From Lachnospiraceae bacterium Zagget3 (GTDB taxonomy: Bacteria; Bacillota_A; Clostridia; Lachnospirales; Lachnospiraceae): a stretch of 64,000 bases of DNA. The notes beneath the pieces are model-generated. The model was given only the letters and a program-made list of their open reading frames with translations, had not been told where the DNA came from and ran no database searches. The stretch lies in contig MSHE01000027.1 of the NCBI GenBank assembly GCA_001941025.1, positions 15,298 through 79,297 on the forward strand. Reading direction: 5' to 3'. Made by a program: the position numbers and the translations under genes. Below, piece by piece: positions 53,201 through 60,239 of this stretch (position 1 is its first letter; every line of letters begins with the position of its first letter).

Positions 53201-56200
53201 CATCACGATCCTCATTGATGGCGAGGAGAGCACCCCGCTTACATACCCTGAGATCAACGAGGCTATCGCAGCGGCACCGGAGCAGACATTCCACTATACG
53301 TCCGGCAACGGCCCGCAGGAACTCACCAAGCAGTTTGCCTTGATTAGTGATATGCTCGGGATCGATTATGATTTCTGCAGTTATACGGTGACCGGTTCCG
53401 ACGACTTTGCGTCAGAAGGACTGCCAACAGACACCTGCATCTATCTGCGTGATGATACATGGGTATACCGCACGGCAGTGGACGGCGGCCGTGGAAGCCA
53501 GTGGGTTGATGACCCGGTCACGATTGAAGTGTTTACAAAGCATACCTGGAGCGTGGAATGGACCTGGGCAGACGATTTCAGCAGTGCCACAGCGGTGGGT
53601 ACGTGCGGTGCCTGCGGTCTCGAGGAAACGCACGAGGCAACCATCACCAGTGTCACACAGCAGCCTACCGAGACACAAGACGGCGCGACCGTCTATACGG
53701 CTACGGCGACATTCAGTGACGGCCAGGTTGAGACAGACAGCAAGACGGTGGTTCTGCCTGCCACCGGAGTGGAGCCGACGGTGAGTGTTACGGTCACATC
53801 GACTCTTACAGACAACACGAAGACCTATGACGGGGTCGGAGTCAGCCTGACCGCGACTGCGGATGTCACGCCTGACACGGCGGAGGTATCCTATCAGTGG
53901 TACACGGTGGCCGGGGACGGTACGGAAACGGCGATCGAAAACGCGACAACGAACCTGTTAAATATCGACGGGAACGTGTCCGATTCCGGGACCTACAAAT
54001 GCGTTGTGACCGCGACGAACGACGACCTGACCGCGGAGGACAGCGCCGAGATCACGATCACGATCACCGAGGCCACACAGGACATTTCCTACGGGACGAC
54101 ACTTGTGACAAAATATAACTATGATGACGACTTTACCAACGAACTGACCCAGACGACTGTCTATGGTGAGATCACTTACACGAGCAGCGATGAGAGCGTT
54201 GCGACGGTCGATGCGTCCACCGGTGAGGTGGCCATCGTTGGAGCCGGCACAACGACCATCACGGCGACGGCAGCGGGAAGCGACAACTACACGGAAGCGA
54301 CGGCCTCCTATGTGCTGCTTGTCAATGATGCCGCTGTCCAGTGGGAGATCGGTTCCAATCAGGGACAAGTTACCTGGGATGAGGATAAAGGCGAATATGT
54401 CGCTTCGCTGACCTATACCGGAGAGCCTCTGGAGCTCGCGATAACGCTCACCCTGACTGACGCGGAAGAGGAAGATCTGGAGGACACCAGCTTCCAGTGG
54501 TATCGGTACGTTCCCGAAACGATGGAGTTTGAAGCGATTCAGGGCGCGACGGAAACATCTTACACATTAGAAGGCGAAGCGGTAGACGTGGGCGATTATC
54601 TCTACATGTGCGTAGCGGACGTGACCTATAAGAACGGTGACACACATACGGTCTACGGTGTGATAGAGATTATGATCGCGGCCGACAAGGCTGCGCTGCA
54701 GGCGGAGTACGACGAGGACAGCGCGCTGAACGAGGACGATTATACACCGGCCAGCTGGGAAGCGTTTGGCAAGGCTCTTTCGGACGCACAGAGTGTCCTG
54801 GAAAACCCGGATGTCACACAGGCTGAGGTGGACGACGCTCTGGCTGCGCTGCAGACGGCAAAGGCTGATTTGCAAAAGGTCGCTGACAAGGCCGTCCTGA
54901 ACGCGATGATCTCTGCGGCGGAAGCGCTGGATGCCTATGAGGAATATTACACACCGGAGAGCTGGGAAGCCCTTCAGGCCGTTGTAGCCGCGGCAAAGGA
55001 AGTCAGCGCGGACGCTAACGCGACACAGGATGCCGTAAACAGTGCGGCAGTCGATCTCGTGAACGCGCTCGCGGGGCTGGAGCTCAAGGAGCAGACCGAC
55101 AAGACGATCCTGAACGCGGCGATCGCGGCAGCGGAAGCGCTGGAGGAGTACAAGGACTACTACACACCGGACAGCTGGAACGCCCTCCAGGATGCCCTGG
55201 CCGCGGCAAAGGCGGTCAGCGCGGATGCCAACGCGACACAGGATGATATAGACAGTGCGGCGGTCGCTCTCGTGGACGCGCTCGCGGATCTGGAGGAGGA
55301 ACCCACCGTAGAAGTCGACAAGACCGTACTGGAAGCGGCGATCGATACGGCGGATGCGTTAACCGAAAGCGTCTACACACCGGAGAGCTGGGCAGCGATG
55401 CAGGCTGTGCTCGAGGCCGCGAAGGCAGTCGACGCGGACCCGGATGCGACACAGGATGCCGTAAATGACGCGACGGTTGCCCTTGTAACGGCGATCGTAG
55501 GCTTGGAGAAGCCGGAACCGACACCGACACCCGAAGGCGTCGATAAGAGCGAGCTGTTAAGCGAGATCGTGACGGATTCCCTGCTGCTGGAGAGCTGTTA
55601 CACAGCGGACACCTGGGCACCGTTTGAGGAAAGCCTTATGGACGCGGTGAGCGTCCTGGCCGACCCGGATGCCACGCAGGATGAGGTAGACGACGCAGTG
55701 CTCGCGCTGAAGACCGCGAAGGACAACCTGGTGCTTAAAGATGGGCTCCTCAAGGATTCCGACGGGGTCTGGCGCCTCTACGCGGACGGAGTGTTCTGCA
55801 AAGATTATTACGGATTCGCGGAGAACGCGAACGGCAAGTGGTATGTCGAGAAGGGCGTTGTCGCCTTTACGAAGACGGATATCATAAAAGACCAGACAGG
55901 CGCCATCGGCACCGCGGGTGACTGGTACTACGTGATCGGCAACAAGGTGCAGACAGGCTTTACGGGCCTCAGCAACTTCCGCAACGTGAACGGCTGGTGG
56001 TACATCAAAGACGGCAAAGTGGACTTCACCCACAACGGCGTCGATAAGAACAAGAACGGCTGGTACTATGTGGAAGGCGGCAAGGTGCAGTTCGGCTTCA
56101 CGGGCCTTTCGAACTACGAGAACGCGAACGGCTGGTGGTACATCGCGGGCGGCAAAGTGGACTTCACCCACAACGGCGTCGATAAGAACAAGAACGGCTG

Positions 56201-56501
56201 GTTCTATGTGGTCGGCGGCAAGGTACAGACCAACTTCACGGGCCTTGGCAACTACGGCAACGCGAACGGCTGGTGGTACATCGTAGACGGCAAAGTGGAC
56301 TTCACCCACAACGGCGTCGACAAGAACAAGAACGGCTGGTGGTATGTGAGCGGTGGCAAGGTCAACTTTAACTTCCACGGGATCGCGTCAAACCAGAACG
56401 GTACCTGGTACTTAAACAACGGCAAGGTACAGTTCGCCTACAGCGGCACCGTGACCTATAATGGGAAGACCTACACCGTGCGGAACGGTTATGTGATCTG
56501 A
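50271..56501 (+). CDS. Giant wall-binding protein 2 (2076 aa): GLUG, three SUOX-like modules, Ig-like, five FIVAR, wall repeats
   Basis: Signal peptide 1-28 ([21 protein letters not shown]), nearly the same as protein 1. Then a GLUG block (about 45-480), a Big_3 domain (about 483-582), three tandem SUOX-like modules each followed by a HTW-EWTW/Cys-knuckle segment (about 584-770, 771-972, 976-1167), Ig-like domains (1168-1270, 1356-1470) with a BIG2 domain between, five FIVAR helical repeats (about 1471-1822, YTPESWEALQ pattern), and wall-binding repeats (1823-2076). ATG follows AAAAGGAGGGG. It has its own promoter. Shared order and sequence with protein 1 show a tandem duplication and divergence. 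Confidence 0.85.
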   Translation: MKRLSKKLLTLLLAAAMVFSLSGMTAFAEEADDAAAQDVATLAAEGEYEPNYDWYTNGISPYEISTAEELAGLSDIVNGTADGIDQDSFSGKTIQLMENINMNEDAPVTYTCEDNAGVVDIEVSTSAATCAFTPIGNMRFNEDGSKASGYAFEGTFEGNGKTISNLYVTGEDGYLGLFGVVGSIDGEEGVGLVEDFTVSGVVQCTGGTAATNGQKDFVAGAVGKLNAGATIQDVTNEALVDAPYTENVGGIVGFAGTPVNMGYANNKSGYNTFVLCCENKAPVRGYYKVAGIVGEVAATVKYCCNSGWIMARRSSGRVTGIGGIVGRNGNNNDPVEESVVAYCYNTGMITNNGRNDDSATNTIQGYAGIAGAAMGGDGHNEVYNCYNIGAIPKGFQEHNSIASNVEDAASVAIRNNYSPKDSTDIYNSSELEVETGIEIASDDFKVTTNEVGDILTNLGAYFVADEENANGGYPILFWQAGKKEPTLTGLKIETPPTKTTYNGEVFDPTGMVVLATYSYGDDTTVEAQIQPAYATYNGEEYTLSDGYEYTTELLESTDESVTISFGGFEVAQPINQGDTEPSTDGITIVNNGTTSVLSYEEIDTAIAAAGTETFTRGNTSVTAQFVLISDLIGISDDFCSYTITSSDGTTFTGSPTDTYLYKTDEGEYRTAVNGSAGRYWRDNPTTIEVVTAHTWGDVEWTWADDYSSATASRTCTVCDVTETVDAVITSEHIDPTEDTAGADRNTATATFSDGTTATATKNVKFYPATGSIQIVLNKGEDNTTESELTYAAINALIDTTDPQTFTYRSGSNDNEVIAVFVPITDLLDIEADDFCCYHVIAEGDGFEMYLPTRTYMYLHDENLQYRTAVNGSNGNMWVYSPTYIEVRYLHSWGTPEWTWSGDYSSASATVTCHVDSGRGDEVCGKTETVEAVITSETTEPTATKPGETVYTATATLSDGQVVTDTQTVAIPATEDGSITILIDGEESTPLTYPEINEAIAAAPEQTFHYTSGNGPQELTKQFALISDMLGIDYDFCSYTVTGSDDFASEGLPTDTCIYLRDDTWVYRTAVDGGRGSQWVDDPVTIEVFTKHTWSVEWTWADDFSSATAVGTCGACGLEETHEATITSVTQQPTETQDGATVYTATATFSDGQVETDSKTVVLPATGVEPTVSVTVTSTLTDNTKTYDGVGVSLTATADVTPDTAEVSYQWYTVAGDGTETAIENATTNLLNIDGNVSDSGTYKCVVTATNDDLTAEDSAEITITITEATQDISYGTTLVTKYNYDDDFTNELTQTTVYGEITYTSSDESVATVDASTGEVAIVGAGTTTITATAAGSDNYTEATASYVLLVNDAAVQWEIGSNQGQVTWDEDKGEYVASLTYTGEPLELAITLTLTDAEEEDLEDTSFQWYRYVPETMEFEAIQGATETSYTLEGEAVDVGDYLYMCVADVTYKNGDTHTVYGVIEIMIAADKAALQAEYDEDSALNEDDYTPASWEAFGKALSDAQSVLENPDVTQAEVDDALAALQTAKADLQKVADKAVLNAMISAAEALDAYEEYYTPESWEALQAVVAAAKEVSADANATQDAVNSAAVDLVNALAGLELKEQTDKTILNAAIAAAEALEEYKDYYTPDSWNALQDALAAAKAVSADANATQDDIDSAAVALVDALADLEEEPTVEVDKTVLEAAIDTADALTESVYTPESWAAMQAVLEAAKAVDADPDATQDAVNDATVALVTAIVGLEKPEPTPTPEGVDKSELLSEIVTDSLLLESCYTADTWAPFEESLMDAVSVLADPDATQDEVDDAVLALKTAKDNLVLKDGLLKDSDGVWRLYADGVFCKDYYGFAENANGKWYVEKGVVAFTKTDIIKDQTGAIGTAGDWYYVIGNKVQTGFTGLSNFRNVNGWWYIKDGKVDFTHNGVDKNKNGWYYVEGGKVQFGFTGLSNYENANGWWYIAGGKVDFTHNGVDKNKNGWFYVVGGKVQTNFTGLGNYGNANGWWYIVDGKVDFTHNGVDKNKNGWWYVSGGKVNFNFHGIASNQNGTWYLNNGKVQFAYSGTVTYNGKTYTVRNGYVI
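54680..55740 (+). repeat. Five FIVAR repeats in giant protein 2
   Basis: Units begin DK(A/T)xL and contain YTPxSWxALQxAL...VSADANATQ; the DNA units of about 200-225 bp are similar to one another, showing serial duplication. Confidence 0.8.
55952..56365 (+). repeat. 138-bp tandem repeat (three copies) in the wall-binding region of giant protein 2
   Basis: Copies start near 55952, 56090 and 56228, exactly 138 bp (46 codons, two wall-binding units) apart. The part for VDFTHNGVDKNKNGW is nearly base-identical in all. Confidence 0.9.
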
Positions 56502-56558
56502 GAAACCGGCCTGGAGCAACCAAAAGAATAAGCGCGGAACCATCGCGCAAGACAACGC

Positions 56559-56596
56559 AACCGGGTTCGACACGTTTTGTCGAACCCGGTTTTGTC
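56559..56596 (+). terminator. Terminator after giant protein 2
   Basis: AACCGGGTTCGACA (56559-56572), loop CGTTT, TGTCGAACCCGGTT (56578-56591), followed by TTG: a perfect 14-bp stem. Confidence 0.88.
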
Positions 56597-56609
56597 TGTT
56601 TTGACAAAA
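56590..56609. repeat. Short inverted repeat, possible recombinase site
   Basis: TTTTGTC (56590-56596), 6-bp spacer, GACAAAA (56603-56609), about 125 bp before the serine recombinase gene. It partly overlaps the T-run of the terminator. Confidence 0.35.
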
Positions 56610-56690
56610 ACGCATGTCGTTAAGTGGAAAATTTTGGCATGTATTTGTATATTTTTCTAAAGACAGCGGGCATAGTTTCTGCTACAATAG

Positions 56691-56699
56691 CATACAATA
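56691..56699 (+). promoter_or_regulatory. Extended -10 for the recombinase gene
   Basis: TGCTACAAT just before the gene, about 40 bp upstream of its ATG; no good -35. Confidence 0.45.
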
Positions 56700-56733
56700 C
56701 AAACATCCCCCAGCAGGAAAGGAGCTACTATTT

Positions 56734-57354
56734 ATGGGAGACGCTTTTGGATACATTCGTGTCAGCTCAAGAGAGCAGAACGAGGATCGTCAGATGATCG
56801 CGCTCATGGAGGCGGCGATTCCGGTGGAAAATATCTTTATGGACAAACAGTCCGGCAAGGATTTCAACCGACCGATGTATCAACAGATGTTACAAACCGT
56901 CAAGCGGAATGATATGCTCTACATCAAGAGCATCGACCGGCTTGGGCGAAACTACGAGGAGATTTTGGAACAATGGAGGATTCTTTGCAAAGTAAAGGGG
57001 GTGGACATCATTGTGCTGGATATGCCGATCCTGGACACCCGGTTTGGCAAAGACCTGATCGGAACGTTCCTATGTGATGTGGTGCTGCAGTTGCTGTCGT
57101 TCGTCGCCGAAAACGAGCGCGACAACATCCGCCTGCGGCAGGCAGAGGGCATTGCGGCAGCGAAAGCGCGGGGCGTGGAATTCGGACGCCCGAAAGTTCC
57201 GATCCCCGAAAACTTTGAAAGTGTTATTCTTGATGTGAACAGACAGATGATCTCCGCCGAAGAAGCCGCCAAGCAGTGCGGGATGAGCAGGGCGACGTTC
57301 TATCGCCGCATGCGGGAATACCGCATATTATATGAAAAAATGATGCAGACGTGA
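56734..57354 (+). CDS. Small serine recombinase (resolvase/invertase family)
   Basis: 206 aa. It starts FGYIRVSSREQNEDRQ, with the catalytic Ser in RVSS (residue 10-11), followed by KDFNRPMYQQMLQ and SIDRLGRNYEEILEQW (catalytic Arg region). The C-terminal helix-turn-helix reads SAEEAAKQCGMSRATFYRRMREY. ATG 56734 follows AAAGGAG. It is a complete resolvase/Hin-type protein, without a transposase or integration-module partner nearby. Possible jobs are multimer resolution or DNA inversion; the adjacent repetitive surface-protein gene makes inversion worth testing. Confidence 0.93.
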   Translation: MGDAFGYIRVSSREQNEDRQMIALMEAAIPVENIFMDKQSGKDFNRPMYQQMLQTVKRNDMLYIKSIDRLGRNYEEILEQWRILCKVKGVDIIVLDMPILDTRFGKDLIGTFLCDVVLQLLSFVAENERDNIRLRQAEGIAAAKARGVEFGRPKVPIPENFESVILDVNRQMISAEEAAKQCGMSRATFYRRMREYRILYEKMMQT

Positions 57355-57379
57355 ACACCTTTTACAAGGTGTTTTTTTC
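57354..57379 (+). terminator. Terminator of the recombinase gene
   Basis: AACACCTT (57354-57361), loop TTAC, AAGGTGTT (57366-57373), then TTTTT. Confidence 0.85.
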
Positions 57380-57458
57380 GTTTGGTTTTCTAAAACACAT
57401 CGTATGCAATTCCGTAAAATATGGTATGATGGAAAAAAGATCGGCAGGAGCATCCAAG

Positions 57459-58415
57459 ATGGAATTTATAAGAAAACCGTCGACAAAAAATCGAAGCAAA
57501 GAGCAATTGATACTGGAGTCCCGCGCCCTTTCCGAAGGGGAATCCCTTCCGCTTTTGATGTTCCCTGCGCTTTCAGAGACCGGCATTGTCAAGCACGGCT
57601 TTACGACGCGTCTGGGAGGCGTGAGTGAGGGGATTTTTTCCACATTGAATCTCGGCTTCGCGAGAGGCGATGATCCGGAAGCGGTCCGGGAGAATTTCCG
57701 TCGCGCGGCAGAAGCGCTGGACGTCGACTTGGGGCAGATCGTCTGTTCGCATCAGACGCATACGACGAATGTGCGGATCGTCACGGAGGCGGATGCCGGA
57801 AAAGGCGTGACGAAAGAGAGAGAGTACCGCGATGTGGACGGACTGGTCACGGATGTCCCGGGGCTTGTGCTGGCAGCTTTCTTCGCGGATTGTGTGCCGC
57901 TTTACTTCGTGGATCCGGCGCGCCGGGCCATCGGGCTTTCCCATTCCGGCTGGAAGGGAACGGTCGCGCGGATGGGGGCGCATACACTCGAAGTGATGGC
58001 CGAGGCCTATGGCACCCGGCCGGCGGATGTGATCTGCGCGATCGGGCCTTCGATCTGCCGGGACTGCTATGAAGTCAGTGGAGATGTGGCGGAGAAGTTC
58101 GCCAGAGAGTTTGCCGGGCATGAGAGCGAGATCCTGCGCGCGCGAAGCGGGCGCGATACAGAAGGAAGCTCCGCCGCCGAGGTCTCTCGCCCTGCGCATC
58201 TCAGCGCCGAAGCGATCCAACAGGCCGGTGAGGAGAAAAAATACCTCCTCGACCTTTGGCGGGCCAACGAAATCGTCCTCACAGAGGCCGGTGTGGCGCC
58301 GGAACATCTCTCTGTCACGGATATCTGCACCTGCTGCAATCCGGACCTCCTGTTTTCCCATCGCGCCAGCCACGGGAAGCGCGGGAACCTCGGCGCGTTT
58401 CTCAGTCTTCTTTGA
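57459..58415 (+). CDS. pgeF: Peptidoglycan editing factor / laccase-domain purine nucleosidase-phosphorylase
   Basis: 318 aa, the YfiH/DUF152 family. Metal-site motifs are CSHQTHTTNV, FADCVPLYFVDP and GLSHSGWKGTVARMG (His, Cys, His), followed by IGPSICRDCYEV and the C-terminal TDICTCCNPDLLFSHR...GRQG-type end (RGNLGAFLSL). Family members act on purine nucleosides and remove wrong amino acids from peptidoglycan precursors. ATG at 57459 has GGCAGGAG 8 nt upstream. Tail-to-tail overlap of 14 bp with the ABC-F gene. Confidence 0.92.
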   Translation: MEFIRKPSTKNRSKEQLILESRALSEGESLPLLMFPALSETGIVKHGFTTRLGGVSEGIFSTLNLGFARGDDPEAVRENFRRAAEALDVDLGQIVCSHQTHTTNVRIVTEADAGKGVTKEREYRDVDGLVTDVPGLVLAAFFADCVPLYFVDPARRAIGLSHSGWKGTVARMGAHTLEVMAEAYGTRPADVICAIGPSICRDCYEVSGDVAEKFAREFAGHESEILRARSGRDTEGSSAAEVSRPAHLSAEAIQQAGEEKKYLLDLWRANEIVLTEAGVAPEHLSVTDICTCCNPDLLFSHRASHGKRGNLGAFLSLL

Positions 58416-60030
58416 CCACCGAATACACGGTGCGCTTCCGTGCCATCTCATCGCTTTCCAGATACTCGTCGTAAGTCGTGACCTTGTCGACATAGGTGCC
58501 GTCCGGCAGAAATTCGATGATCCGGTTGGCCGTGGTCTCCACGATCTGATGATCGCGGGAGGCGAAAAGCACTACGCCGGGGAACTTGACAAGCCCGGTG
58601 TTAAGCGACGTGATGGCCTCCATATCCAGATGGTCGGTCGGCTCGTCTAATATCAGGACGTTCGATCCTTCGATCATCATCCGGGACAACAGCACACGCA
58701 CGCGCTCGCCGCCGGAGAGCACGCGCATCTTTTTGACCCCGTCTTCACCCGGGAAGAGCATCCGCCCTAAGAATCCGCGGACATAGGTGGCGTCCTTCAC
58801 TTCGGAGTACTGGGTCAGCCACTCCGCGATCGTGAGGTCCGTATCAAAGATCCGGGTATTATCCTTGGGAAAGTAGGATACGCTCGTCGTGACGCCCCAT
58901 TTATAGGAGCCCGCATCCGGCTCCATTTCCCCGGTAATGATCTGAAAGAGAACCGTCTTCGCCAACTCGTTGCCGCCGACGAACGCGATCTTGTCCTCGC
59001 GCCCCACGGTAAAGGAAACGTTGTCCAGGATCGTGACGCCTTCGATCGACTTGCTGATGCCTTCGACAGTCAGCACTTCATTGCCGATCTCCCGGTTGGG
59101 ACGAAAATCAATATACGGGTATTTGCGGCTCGACGGTTTGATCTCTTCGAGCTCAATTTTTTCAAGGGCTCTTTTTCGCGAGGTCGCCTGCCGCGACTTG
59201 GCGGCGTTCGCGGAGAAGCGGGAGATGAATTCCTGCAGCTCTTTGATCTTTTCCTCTTTTTTCTTGTTGGCCTCTTTCATCTGCTTGATCATCAGCGCGC
59301 TGGACTCGACCCAGAAGTCGTAGTTTCCGGAGTAGAGCTGGATCTTGCCATAGTCGATGTCCGCGATGTGGGTGCAGACTTTATTTAAGAAGTAGCGGTC
59401 GTGGCTGACCACGATCACGGTGTTGTCGAAGTTGATGAGAAATTCCTCGAGCCAGGCGATGGCGTCTAAGTCCAGGTTGTTCGTCGGCTCGTCCAACAGC
59501 AGAATGTCCGGATTGCCGAACAGGGCTTGCGCCAACAGGACCTTGACCTTGATGGGACTGGGCAGGTCGCGCATCGTGGAGTAATGGTGCTCCGTGTCAA
59601 TGCCGAGGCCGTTTAAGAGGGTGGCCGCGTCCGATTCCGCGTTCCAGCCGTCCATCTCGGCGAACTCCGCCTCCAGCTCGCTCGCGCGGATGCCGTCCTC
59701 ATCGGAGAAATCCTCTTTCATGTAAATGGCGTCTTTCTCTTTCATGATATCATACAGGCGCCGATTGCCCATGATGACGGTGTCCAGCACCGTGAAATCA
59801 TCATATTGAAAGTGGTCCTGTTCCAGAATGGAGAGCCGCTGGCCGGGCGTGATGGAAACGCTGCCGCTCGTAGGCTCCTGCTCGCCGTCCAGAATGCGAA
59901 GAAACGTGGATTTGCCCGCGCCGTTCGCGCCGATCAGACCATAGCAGTTGCCTTCCGTAAACTTAATATTGACATCCTCAAAGAGGGCTTTTTTCCCGAA
60001 GCGTAACGATATATTGTTTGCACTGATCAT
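58402..60030 (-). CDS. ABC-F family ATPase, YkpA/YbiT type
   Basis: 542-aa protein with two ABC domains and no membrane segment. Domain 1 has GANGAGKSTFL (Walker A) and LLLDEPTNNLDL (Walker B), but its signature is altered (DLPSPIKVKVLLAQAL in place of LSGGQ). A linker helix (about 240-305, IKQMKEANKKKEEKIKELQ) follows. Domain 2 has a changed Walker A, GGNELAKTVLF, with an intact signature VLSGGERVRV and LILDEPTDHLDM. This pattern is typical of YkpA/YbiT ABC-F proteins, which act on ribosomes rather than transport. ATG at 60030 follows GGAGGAAA. Confidence 0.9.
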   Translation of the reverse strand: MISANNISLRFGKKALFEDVNIKFTEGNCYGLIGANGAGKSTFLRILDGEQEPTSGSVSITPGQRLSILEQDHFQYDDFTVLDTVIMGNRRLYDIMKEKDAIYMKEDFSDEDGIRASELEAEFAEMDGWNAESDAATLLNGLGIDTEHHYSTMRDLPSPIKVKVLLAQALFGNPDILLLDEPTNNLDLDAIAWLEEFLINFDNTVIVVSHDRYFLNKVCTHIADIDYGKIQLYSGNYDFWVESSALMIKQMKEANKKKEEKIKELQEFISRFSANAAKSRQATSRKRALEKIELEEIKPSSRKYPYIDFRPNREIGNEVLTVEGISKSIEGVTILDNVSFTVGREDKIAFVGGNELAKTVLFQIITGEMEPDAGSYKWGVTTSVSYFPKDNTRIFDTDLTIAEWLTQYSEVKDATYVRGFLGRMLFPGEDGVKKMRVLSGGERVRVLLSRMMIEGSNVLILDEPTDHLDMEAITSLNTGLVKFPGVVLFASRDHQIVETTANRIIEFLPDGTYVDKVTTYDEYLESDEMARKRTVYSVVKED

Positions 60031-60135
60031 ATTGCTTTTTCCTCCGCGTGCCATTGTACCACAGCCGCGGGAGAGATGCCAGTGAAAAGAAAAAAGAATC
60101 CGGTACGTGTATACAATATTTTTTGGTCTAGCAGG

Positions 60136-60164
60136 TTGTTTTATCAACGTATTTACGGTAAAAT
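60136..60164 (+). promoter_or_regulatory. nifJ promoter
   Basis: TTGTTT (60136-60141) and TAAAAT (60159-60164), 17-bp spacer, 75 bp before nifJ. On the other strand a TACAAT -10 for the ABC-F gene lies near 60055-60060. Confidence 0.65.
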
Positions 60165-60239
60165 AGGAATAGTCGGTATGCGGGGCGGCACATTTCGCCA
60201 AAACCCCGTTTTATGTAAGGATAAGGAGGCGTTTGATTT

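Noticed and set aside
56502..57460. Insertion sequence or prophage remnant around the serine recombinase
   Set aside because: No transposase, terminal repeats, phage genes or target duplication were found.
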